A stretch of 64,000 bases of DNA from Trichosporon coremiiforme (lineage: Eukaryota; Basidiomycota; Tremellomycetes; Trichosporonales; Trichosporonaceae): NCBI GenBank assembly GCA_039545355.1, contig BCJJ01000004.1, forward strand, positions 1,754,801-1,818,800. Direction: 5' to 3'. The notes under the pieces were generated by a model. The model saw only the letters and a list, made by a program, of their open reading frames with translations, had not been told where the DNA came from and made no database searches. The stretch's first letter is position 1; each line of letters starts with the position of its first letter. Of the stretch, positions 23,221-34,198 are shown one piece after another. Made by a program: the position numbers and the translations under genes.

Positions 23221-25894
23221 CTACTGAGGCAGGATCCACCGCCCATCTACTAAGCGCGAGACAGTGCCTTCTGCCGCTGCGCGCTCGAGCACGACACGCA
23301 GCTCGTCCGCTGTCAGCGTGTATGTCCGCTGCAGAGCGAGGGTGCGCTGCAAGCTCTCGATGGCCTGCGGTCCGAGGCTCGCGAGGATGTTCTGAATACT
23401 CGGCCAGAAAGCCGCGCCGCGCTCGAGGATCTCGTCCTCGTTCTGGTTCGTCGGCGCAAAGCCCGCCACTGATGTCAGTTCCTTGAGCACATCCGTTAGC
23501 TTACCCTGTGGCCGCTCCTGCTGCATCGCGGAGCCAGAACCGTCCTCGTATTCGACCGTCTCCCAGACGTCGCCCGCCTCGCGCAGAAGGCCATAGCCCT
23601 CCCACACGCCGAGGGCGGAGAGGACGACGGGCTCCTCGACGCGGAGACGCTCCGCTAGGTCTGCGGGCGCCCAGCGCTCTTGCGTCTCGAACAACTCCGC
23701 GACACACGCCTGCAGCGGCGTGACCTCGGCCTCGACGACGCGGTCTGCCATCTCCAACTTCAGCGTCACCTTGCCTAGCTCCTGGACCCAGCGCAGGTGC
23801 TTGTCGGGCTTGAACTTGTTGAACGCGGCGCCGTACTCTTCCTCGATCTCCTTCAGTTTCGGTGTCAGATGCAACGAGGACTGCTCGACCTCGGGCCAGA
23901 ACATGCGCGAGATAATCAGCGGCTCCGCGATCGACGTGATGTCTTGCTGGATGTGGTCGTTGATGCGCTTCGAGTCCGCCATGTCCTTCAACATGACGTC
24001 GCAGACATGCAGGGCGTCCTCGCCGAAGCGCACCTTCAGCAGCTCGATCGTACGGACCTGGGAGTCAGCTAAGAGGGCGGAAGCAGGAGTTCACCTCCTT
24101 CACGGCATCGTAATCGTCGATGTCCAGCAGTCGTCCGGCGAGGTAGGATTGCAGCTCCTTGACAATCGCATCGCGCGAGTCGTAAATCGACACCAGCGTT
24201 CCCACGATGTCGACAGTCTTCCCGGTCCTGAACTCTGTCCATCAGCTCACACGTCAGCCACTAAGCTCACCAGGCGCTGCGTCGACTGGTTCCGGCTCCC
24301 ACTTAGGGTCCCAGAACTTCTCTACCGTGTTGTCATTTGTGAACGCCAGCGGTTCCACGGACGCCGGGTCGTTCTCATCCTGCAACTCCTCTCCCTCAAC
24401 AAGCGCTGCCACGATTTGCGGTATCGTGTCCGTGCGATCGCGCAGATGGCGCCTGATAGGCTCTGCCACTTTGTGCAGCAGCACGCCCAATGGGTCCAGA
24501 ATACGCAGACAGCGTATCGTGCTGATGTACTGCGTGATGACATCCTTGGTCTCCGCTCCGGGATGCAGCAGTCGCTTAAGGTTGCTGTTGTCAGTTGACG
24601 GATCGACATGACACTCACGCTGCACGCAGCTTCTCCACCAGCTGATTCCTCTGATCAACTTTGACGAGACAATCCTGAAACATCAGCCATGCATGACGCG
24701 AGACATACCCTCAGGTCCTCCAGTGCGGCCATCGAGTCAGGGAAATCAACGATGATGTCGAACAGCTCGTCCGTTCTGCATTGTCAGCAAGTCTGATTGA
24801 CCGTCGCCAGCTTGCCGATGCGTACCGGATATCGAAGAACGCCTTGCAGAGATAGTAGTCAAAGCGCGAGTAGACTGGCCGCAGCATAGCCTGCGGATTC
24901 TCATAGTCTGTCGGGTCAGCCCACCGCCAGTATGCCGTACCTACTTTCAAATACACTCGACATCCACGCCACAACAGAGTCCGATACAGTCTTCCTCGCG
25001 GTCTGCAGTCTCCTCTCCTCCCATCCAAGCGCCGCCGCCTCCTGAGCGATCTTCTCGATCTCGTCGTACGCCACGCGCATAAGCGAAGTCGCAAAGCGAG
25101 GTAACACGTTCAGGCGGTGCAGGTGTGGTGATGGCGCTGGAACGCGTCGCCGCTCCTGCAGCTGATACTCGTCCCCAGGAGTGATCGACAGAGCCGCAAG
25201 CGACTGGGCGAGGAAGTCAAGGAGGTACGCAGGGAAGGTGGAGGGCAAGCTCGCATAGAGCAAATGCTGGAAGAAAGCCGTAAACATGCTCACGAAGCGA
25301 CCACTGGGGTGTTAGCTCGCTGATGACTGTCGCCGTGCTGATAGAGTCACGACTCACTCTTCTAGTTGTCGCAGTGGCGATCCCCAAGCTCGCTGCCAGG
25401 TCGCGATCCGGTCGAGCATGCTTCCCATGACGGTCTGCACCTGGGAGTGGTCCTCTCCCTCCTCTGCTTGCTTTAGGTCAGCCACAGCCAACGCGTTGGT
25501 TTCCTACCTGAAGAGCAGACAGATACGTGTCAAGGTCATTCTTGACCAGGTGGAAGCGGTTCTGGACACTGTCCGTGAAGTCCTGGTACAACTCGCTAAG
25601 CTTGCCCTCCGTCTTTAGGAGCGAGAACGCAGCAGTGACGTTGGTCGTAACACCTAGGAATAGTCAGATATGCTTTCTGGCCAGCCTGAGAGGCTGTGAG
25701 ATGGGGGAAGACGTACTCTGCTTTCGGCTCGTCGCAATGTCACGAGGGAAGACATGCGCTCGGGCGATTTGGATAGCCTACAGTCAGCCGTAGGAGGATA
25801 CAATGTCGCTTACTTTCAATATCTCAGCCTGATGAGAGCCCTGTGCCGAAGTGCTAGGGACGTCCCATGCTGCCAGTGCCGACGCGAGAGCCAT
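23221..25894 (-). CDS. APC2: Anaphase-promoting complex subunit 2 (cullin-like)
   Basis: Eleven or twelve exons on the minus strand: 25894-25814, 25777-25717, 25653-25508, 25470-25358, 25303-24945, 24907-24826, 24775-24709, 24674-24619, 24584-24271, 24234-24095 and 24057-23221. All phases close, giving 751 residues (yeast Apc2 853). The middle matches the cullin-homology region: Y-L-A-G-R-L-L-D-I-D-D-Y, E-L-L-K-V-R-F-G-E, C-D-V-M-L-K-D-M-A-D-S-K-R and I-S-R-M-F-W-P. The C-terminus has the winged-helix domain ending W-I-L-P-Q. APC2 holds the RING subunit Apc11 and forms the catalytic core of the cell-cycle E3 ligase. A 36-nt in-frame stretch (23504-23469) has a perfect donor, branch site and acceptor; if spliced, the protein has 739 residues. 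Confidence 0.9.
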
Positions 25895-28490
25895 GTTGCT
25901 CGGTGTGTTGCTGAGGACGCCTGGTTGCATCACTTTGTTTTGGCTGCGACGAGCTCCGGTGGAGGTGTTGTTGCATCGTGGGAGAGCACTATCGCGTGGG
26001 TGTGATCACGTGTCGCGGCGGAGACGGCAGTCCGCTACGGTCCTTCAAAGCTGTAAAGCTTCAAGGGATTGACGTCTGGCATGCAATAGTGAGACAATGA
26101 CAGGGGCGAGATTGTTTGCTGCGCAATGCTAGTCCGCTATCACTTCGAGAGACCGACGGGGTCGCGTGCATGTCGGCGGCAGTAAGCCAGAAGGTCGGGC
26201 GGGGACAGGCGGCCCAAACGCCAGTCCGTCACAGCCTCGCTATTGTTTGTTGGAACAGTGGGACCCGCGGTGCTATGGATCGCGTGCCGGCGATGCGCAG
26301 ACGCCTGCGAGCTGCGAGGCATGCGGGGGTCTTGCAAGCCGGTATGAGCCAGGGAGAGTGAGAGTCGCAGCGGTGAACGACCAACGCCACAGCCAACCAC
26401 TTGCCAGACAGTCGCCAAGGGTGCGTAGCCGTGCGATTAGTGCTGGCAACCAGTACACATGATGACGCTGCCAACGCTCCGCTGCGGCCGGTGTGCAGGG
26501 GCGACGAGCTATTCACATCTTGGCGATGGCGACTGCTGCTTGACTTGTTCTTATGCAACACTTGGCACGGCTCGAGACCAATGTCAGCGACATGAATTAC
26601 TGTTTTTCACAGGCTTCGCCGGACCATTGGGAGCAGCGAGCCTGCTCTGCCGAGAGCCGGAGTACCGATGGACTGGCAGCCGGGCACCGAAAAGTACTGC
26701 GAGGTTTCTCGAGCAAAGAAGTACCGGAAGAACCCTTTTGTCTGGCCCCGTTCTAAGGCCCTGTGGCGTTGTTACCCTTGCGAGAACGTGTTGATAGCGT
26801 GGTATCACTAGTCAGTGCCACTATGCCGCCGGTTCATATAGGGTGGCCCCCAAACCCTGGTCAGGACAGCTCTGCAAGCATGCTCAGCCGTTGGTCCGCA
26901 CCTCCGTTCGCGACCTCGACCTCGGAGGGGAGATGCCGGTCAGGACGGGGGAACCAACGAGCTTACGAGGTGGGAGTGCGTAAAGTGACCTGCAGCGTTC
27001 CAGTCTACTCCCCATTAATCTGATGTCCTCCGGGGATCGCAACTCGTGTGATGGCCGCGCATTCCGTCCCCGCACCTATGGCGAGTCAGAGGGCTTAGAA
27101 AGTAGACTAAGGACCGAGCTAGAGGAGCTAGAGGGCAAAGATGAGGGTCGCAGCTGCGCGCATGCGCATGTTTGGACTAATGTTGTGGTCAGAGTGGATT
27201 CCTCTCGGATTCCCGATCTCCGTGAGATCTGGGAACCACCGCGCGAAGGCTGGCAGCATGAATGGTGGTGAGCGAGCATAACGCGTCATGCGTCAGCCAG
27301 CTGCAGCCAGCCGGGGTGGGGCAGCGAGCCATGAGCCGATTGTTTAGTGCTTAGATGATGGGTGCGTGAGTGGGTGACTGGCTGAGGTTGGCTGGGCAGT
27401 GTTTGTCCGCAGCCAAACATGCTTGGTGTGATCGCGTTCCTAGCAAACACATGCCAAGCGTATTCTCAAGCACAGGCCAAGCTCTCCACTGAACTCTATG
27501 CAAGCTTACGGTGGCCCATCACTGAACTCTATGCAAGCTTACGGTGGCCCATCGAGCCACGTCGCAGCAGAAGAGTTCAGGGTTCACTGCCCAAAGACCC
27601 TGACTCGCAGACGACAGGACAGTGCAAAAAGATTCAAAGGCACATTAGGCTGCGGCATTAGCGGGAGCAGAACCTATCAGTGGGGTGCTTACTTTACTTT
27701 TCGACTGATTAGTTCAGATAGTCCGAGAATTGTGCTCCGTAAGAAGCCTTGGCCCCCAGCCCTAACACCCTTGGTGCGTCTCACGCGTCTCGCTCCAGCG
27801 CTCAGTGTGCTCAAGTGCCCCTTGGTCCTTGGACGGTGCGCCCTGCCCTCGTGGCACCAAGCGCCTGGACGCCTGCGCTGTCGCGCTGTGCACTCGTCGC
27901 TCGTTGGCTCCCTTCCCCTCAGCCCCTGCCCTGGCTCACCGGCCGTCCCCCCCAGTGTGCCCTCCTCTCGCTCTGCACCCTGAACGTCCCTTTAGCCTGC
28001 ACCGCACTGGCCCTCCCCTCACCACTGGATGCACACAGCACTGCATCCACCCTTCGTTGACCACGACCAAGAACCTCGAATCCACCGTACCACCGCACCA
28101 CCGACAGCCAGCGGCCCTCGCTCCATCGTCTCTTCTCCTCATCGCTCTATCACTCTCATCCTCTATCCTACCACTCCAACCTATTCTCTTCCCTCCTCCC
28201 TTTCTCTCCCCCCGCCATCCCCACTCCCCGACCTCTTCTCTCTTGCATCCACTTTCACGACTCTTGTACGCACAACTTTTCCCACACCACCACCAACCTT
28301 TTACTTCCGACAAAACGCCAAACAACCTGGTCGACACACTTGCTCTCGACAAGTCTCCTTCCGAGCGCACTATTCTTTATACAGCACATCGTGTATAGAG
28401 TAACGAGCATCTCCCACCCATACTCCCATCAAGTTCTGCTGTAACACCACCAAGAGACGACCGAGCCCTTCGAGGCTAGCCGCACTCAAG
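25895..28490. other. Large gene-poor spacer with FKS1 promoter and leader
   Basis: About 2.6 kb separates the divergent starts of APC2 and FKS1. No frame here shows a recognisable domain or believable exon structure. It contains a 33-bp tandem duplication (27488-27553). From about 27750 to 28480 it becomes strongly pyrimidine-rich, with many CCTC and CTTC runs, the usual look of a highly expressed fungal promoter and long leader. No tRNA was seen. Confidence 0.5.
27488..27553. repeat. Perfect 33-bp tandem duplication
   Basis: Bases 27488-27520 are repeated exactly at 27521-27553. Each unit begins ACTGAACTCTATGCAAG and includes a HindIII site (AAGCTT) and GGTGGCCC. The lack of any mismatch suggests a recent event. 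It lies in the long spacer upstream of FKS1. Confidence 0.93.
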
Positions 28491-28781
28491 GTAAGTGTTT
28501 GCCTTTCTAAAAGTATACCGAAGGCGCTATACCCGACAACTAGCGACGTTGGGGAATGCGGATGCGACGGGCGACAAGCGACAGACCCTCGCGAGGTCAT
28601 CGTCGACTGTTTCCCGCGCGGGGTGTTGAGACAAACATGATGACATTGAGTGCTGTGTTTATGCGCCTTCATTGCAATGGCTGGCGATGGGTCTCTCGTC
28701 GCCCGCATTTCTTTCTGTGGGCTTTTTGCCTTCTGTTATCTCTCGGCATTGCACTGCAAGGCAAACGCTGACTCTTCACAG
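28491..28781 (+). other. Intron in the 5' untranslated leader of FKS1
   Basis: A strong donor GGTAAGTG at 28491 and an acceptor region GCTGACTCTTCACAG ending at 28781 bracket 291 bases. The acceptor is four bases before the FKS1 ATG at 28786. The branch-like GCTGAC near the AG matches the coding introns of the window. The upstream ATGs within this stretch would be removed by splicing. Confidence 0.7.
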
Positions 28782-28785
28782 CATT

Positions 28786-31700
28786 ATGTCGTATCAGGAC
28801 GGCCAAAAGCCGTCCGGTTACTCGCCGACATCGGAGGCGACTGACCCATTCAACCCGCCTCAACTTGGTTATGGCCATCAGGAGGGTGGTGTTCCCCACC
28901 CTTCTACCGGAGGAGGCCAGTACCAGCCGTACTATGACACCGAGTCGGACATAGGAGCCCGGTACGAGGGCGGTGGCATGGGCCGCGAGACTTGGGCCTC
29001 AGAGAGTGCCTGGAGTGGCAATGGTGAGTTCGCCTGCTCCATCTTCCTCCGATCTAGGAGGCTGTGCGTTTTTCGCTAACGACGCGACAGATGCGCCCAA
29101 TTACCCAGCCTCCGATGCTTCCCACCAGCAGGGCTATCCTTCGCGTGCGTCGACTCCGACCTACACCGAATCCAAGGAGGGCCACCGTGGCCGCGAGCCC
29201 TACCCCTCCTGGACTCAGGAAGCCAACATCCCGCTCTCCAAGGAAGAGATCGAGGATGTGCTGATCGATCTCGCCAACAAGTTTGGTTTCCAGAAAGACT
29301 CGTGCCGCAACATCTACGACTTCCTGATGATTCAGCTCGACTCGCGTGCATCGCGCATGTCTCCGAATCAGGCACTCCTGACGCTGCACGCCGACTACAT
29401 CGGTGGTGAGCACGCCAACTACCGCAAGTGGTACTTCGCGGCGCAGCTTGACCTTGACGACGCGATCGGAGCTGTCAACAACCCTGGTCTCTCCCGTGTT
29501 CGTTCTGTGGCTCGACGTGGCAAGGGCCCCGCTCCGGCCACTGCTCGCGAAAAGTCGCTCGACTCCGCCATGAGCCGCTGGCGTACTGCCATGAACAACA
29601 TGAGTCAGTATGACCGTCTGCGCCAGGTCGCCCTTTACCTTCTCTGTTGGGGTGAGGCGGCGCAGGTTCGTTTCATGCCCGAGTGCCTTTGTTTCATCTT
29701 CAAGTGTGCCGACGATTACTACCGCTCGCCCGAGTGCCAGAACCGTATGGAGGCTGTCCCCGAGGGTCTGTACCTTCGCGCCGTGGTCAAGCCGCTTTAC
29801 AAGTTCCTGCGTGACCAGGGATATGAGGTTGTCGACGGAAAGTTTCTCCGTCGTGAGCGTGACCACGACAAGATTATTGGTTACGACGACGTGAACCAGC
29901 TCTTCTGGTACCCGGAAGGCATCGCTCGCATCGTTCTGAACGACAAGAAGCGTCTTGTGGACCTCCCTCCGGCACAGCGTTTCATGAAGTTTGACCGTAT
30001 CGACTGGAACCAGGTTTTCTTCAAGACTTACCTTGAGAAGCGTTCCTTCTTCCATCTTCTGGTCAACTTCAACCGTATCTGGGTTCTTCACATTTCGATC
30101 TTCTGGTTCTACACTGCCTACAACGCCCCTCGTATCTACTCGCCCACCGACACTGGAAAGCCGACTCGCGCTATGGCCTGGTCCATGCCTGCCCTCGCTG
30201 GTGCTGTGGCCACGATCATCATGATTGGCGCCACCCTAGCTGAGTTCAGCTACATCCCCACGTCTTGGAACAACACCTCTCACCTGGCTGGAAGGCTCGT
30301 CTTCCTGGGTATCGTTTTGTTCCTCACTCTTGCGCCGTCAATCTTCATTGCTTTCTTCAACCAGACTAGTGGTCTGTCGGAGATCTTCGCGTATATCCAG
30401 TTCGCGATTTCGGTTGTCGTTGTCATTGTTTTCTCGATCGTTCCCTCTGGACGTATGTTCGGTGACCGTGTCGCGGGACGAAGCCGCAAGTACCTGGCCA
30501 ACCAGACCTTCACGGCGTCCTACCCGGCCCTGTCGCCCTCGGCTCGCGCAACCTCGATCCTGTTATGGGTTCTTATCTTCGGCTGCAAGTTGACCGAGTC
30601 CTACTTCTTCCTGACCCTCTCCTTCCGTGACCCGATCGGTGTCATGACCGGAATGGTCATCGAGCGGTGCAACGACAAGTACTTTGGCCACAACCTCTGC
30701 AAGAACCAGGCCAAGTTCACTCTTGCTGTCATGTTCGTCATGGACCTGATTCTTTTCTTCCTGGACACCTTCCTTTGGTACGTCATTTGGAACACGGTCT
30801 TCTCGATTGTCCGCTCCTTCGCCATCGGCATGAGCATCTGGACGCCTTGGCGTGACATCTTCTCGCGTCTGCCCAAGCGCATCTACGCCAAAATTCTCGC
30901 CACCGCCGACATGGAGGTCAAGTACAAGCCGAAGGTTCTGGTTTCCCAGGTCTGGAACGCTGTCATCATTTCGATGTACCGTGAGCACCTGCTCTCGATC
31001 GACCACGTTCAGCGCCTGCTCTACCACCAGGTCGCCTCCGACCAGCCCGGCAAGCGTACGCTTCGCGCCCCCGCGTTCTTCATCTCGCAGGGCGACTCGA
31101 AGTCGAAGGTCGAGTTCTTCCCCAAGGGCTCTGAGGCTGAGCGTCGTATCTCGTTCTTCTCGCAGTCGCTCACGACTACTCTGCCTGAGCCTCTGCCCGT
31201 CGAGTCTATGCCCACGTTCACCGTTCTCGTTCCTCACTACTCGGAGAAGATTCTCCTCTCGCTCCGTGAGATCATCCGTGAGGAGGACCAGAACACTCGT
31301 GTTACTCTCCTCGAGTACCTCAAGCAGCTTCACCCTATCGAGTGGGACAACTTCGTCAAGGACACCAAGATCCTCGCCGAGGAGTCGCAGATGTACAACC
31401 CTTCCAATCCGTTCGCGTCCGACGAGAAGGAGGAGACCAAGCGCGCCGACGACATTCCCTTCTACACTGTCGGTTTCAAGTCTGCGGCCCCCGAGTACAC
31501 TCTCCGTACCCGTATCTGGGCTTCGCTCCGTGCGCAGACTCTTTACCGCACCGTGTCCGGTTTCATGAACTACTCCAAGGCTATCAAGCTTCTCTACCGT
31601 GTCGAGAACCCCGAGGTCGTCCAGCTCTTTGGTGGCAACACCGACCAGCTCGAGCGCGAGCTTGAGCGCATGTCTCGCCGCAAGTTCAAGTTCGTTGTCT

Positions 31701-34198
31701 CCATGCAGCGCTACTCCAAGTTCAACAAGGAGGAGCACGAGAACGCCGAGTTCCTTCTCCGCGCCTACCCCGACCTTCAGATCGCCTACCTGGATGAGGA
31801 GCCCGCCCGTAAGGAAGGCGGCGAGACTCGTATCTTCTCCGCCCTCATCGACGGCCACTCCGAGATCCTGCCCAACGGTCGCCGTCGCCCTAAGTTCCGC
31901 ATCGAGCTCCCCGGTAACCCTATTCTCGGTGACGGAAAGTCGGACAACCAGAACCACGCCATCGTCTTCTACCGTGGAGAGTACCTCCAGCTCATCGACG
32001 CGAACCAGGACAACTACCTCGAGGAGTGCCTCAAGATTCGTAACGTCCTCGGCGAGTTCGAGGAGTTCCAGGTTTCGTCGCAGTCGCCGTATGCTCCTCA
32101 GGGCCACAAGGACTTCAAGAAGTTCCCCGTCGCCATCGTCGGTGCCCGTGAATACATTTTCTCCGAGAACATTGGTATTCTAGGTGACATTGCTGCCGGC
32201 AAGGAGCAGACGTTCGGTACTCTTGCGGCTCGTGCCTTATCGTTCATCGGTGGCAAGCTCCACTACGGTCACCCGGATTTCCTGAACGCGATCTTCATGA
32301 ACACTCGTGGTGGTGTCTCCAAGGCTCAGAAGGGTCTCCACCTCAACGAAGACATCTACGCCGGTATGAACGCCTTCGGCCGCGGTGGACGCATCAAGCA
32401 CTCGGAGTACTACCAGTGTGGTAAGGGCCGTGACCTTGGTTTCGGTACCATTCTCAACTTCCAGACCAAGATTGGAACTGGTATGGGTGAGCAGATGCTC
32501 TCCCGCGAGTACTATTACCTCGGCACTCAGCTCCCCATGGACCGCTTCCTGACCTTCTACTATGGCCACCCCGGTTTCCACATCAACAACATCCTGGTCA
32601 TGATGTCGGTTCAGATCATCATGCTGACCCTGCTGTTCCTGGGTACTCTCAACTCCTCGGTTGATGTGTGCCACTACAACGCTCAGGGCCGTCGTGACGA
32701 CAACTTCGCCACCTGCTACAACCTCCAGCCGGTTTTCAAGTGGATCAAGCGCTGCATCATCTCGATCTTCATTGTGTTCTGGATTGCCTTCGTGCCGCTG
32801 TTCGTCCAGGAGCTCACGGAGCGTGGTACCGGCCGTGCGATCATCCGTCTCGCCAAGCACTTCATGTCGTTGTCGCCCGTTTTCGAGGTGTTCTCGACGC
32901 AGATCTACATGCACTCAATCGTCAACAACTTGACGTTTGGTGGAGCTCGTTACATCGCCACCGGTCGTGGTTTCGCCACTACGCGCCTGTCGTTCAGCAT
33001 CCTCTACTCGCGTTTCGCTGGCCCCTCGATCTACATTGGTATCCGTACCCTGATCCTTCTTCTCTACGCTACGCTTTCGGTCTGGGTCCCCCACCTGATC
33101 TACTTCTGGATCACCGTGGTCGGTCTCTGCATTGCGCCGTTCCTGTTCAACCCCCACCAGTTCTCGTACACCGACTTCATCATCGACTACCGCGAGTTCA
33201 TCCGCTGGATGTCGCGTGGTAACTCGCGAGCGCACACCAACTCGTGGGTTGGCTACTGTCGTCTGTCGCGTACCCGCATTACTGGTTTCAAGCGCAAGCG
33301 TCTTGGCCTTCCCTCCGAGAAGCTCTCCAGCGACATGCCCCGTGCTCCCTGGCGTGCTATTCTTGTTGGTGAGATCATCGGCCCGATCTGCATGGCTGTC
33401 GTTATGGTCATCTGTTACCTCTTCGTCAAGGCCTGGCCCGACCCCAACGACGATACCGGCATCACCGTCCCCGCCCTTCTCCGTCTCGCTGTTGTCGCCC
33501 TCGGACCTATCGTCTGGAACATGGCTTTCCTCCTTGTTCTCTTCCTGTTCTCGCTGTTCCTTGGCCCCTGCGTCAACTCGTGCACGAGCCAGTTCGGTGC
33601 CATGATGGCGGCGATTGCCCACTTCGGCGCTGTTGTCGGAATGGTCGCGTTCTTCGAGTTCCTCTGGTACCTTGAGCGCTGGAACGCATCGCACACCTGC
33701 ATGGGTGTCATCGCCGTTATTGCGGTGCAGCGTTGTATCTTCAAGATCCTCATTGCTCTGTTCCTCTCCCGCGAGTTCAAGCACGATGAGACGAACCGTG
33801 CCTGGTGGACTGGTGTCTGGTTCAACCGTGGTCTTGGCGCCCATGTTCTCTCGCAGCCCGCGCGTGAGTTCATCGTCAAGACTATTGAGATGGGTCTCTA
33901 CTCTGCCGACTTCATCGCTTGTCACCTGCTCCTGCTCCTCCTCACTCCTCCTATGCTCATTCCCTACTTCGACCGCCTCCACGCTACCATGCTCTTCTGG
34001 CTTTCCCCCAGCCAGCAGATCCGCCCGCCCATCTACTCGCTGCGTGTCCGCAAGCAGCGCAGGAAGATCGTGTTCAAGTACTCGATCGTGTACTTCCTCG
34101 TCCAGGCCGGTATGGTTGCCCTCATAGTCGTCCCCGTCGTCCTCAAAACTGCCGGCGGACTGGCTCCCACGAAGGCTCCGTTCAACGGAGCCATCTAA
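28786..34198 (+). CDS. FKS1: 1,3-beta-glucan synthase catalytic subunit
   Basis: Two exons (28786-29023 and 29091-34198) encode 1781 residues, within the usual Fks range (1700-1900). The N-terminus is Gly/Tyr/Pro-rich. The FKS1 domain-1 region (Y-D-R-L-R-Q-V-A-L-Y-L-L-C-W-G-E-A) precedes the first membrane block. The large cytosolic glucan-synthase domain includes P-H-Y-S-E-K-I-L-L, Q-N-H-A-I-V-F-Y-R-G-E, D-A-N-Q-D-N-Y-L-E-E and H-L-N-E-D-I-Y-A-G-M. A second block of about ten membrane helices follows. The enzyme sits in the plasma membrane, uses UDP-glucose with Rho1 as regulator, and is the echinocandin target. Hot spot 1 (about residues 586-594) reads F-L-T-L-S-F-R-D-P. The 67-nt coding intron is not a multiple of three, so it must be removed. 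Confidence 0.97.

Noticed and set aside
30563..32107. A 514-codon open frame antisense to FKS1
   Set aside because: It is a shadow of strongly biased FKS1 codons, low-complexity (Val/Leu/Glu/Arg), with no recognisable domain.
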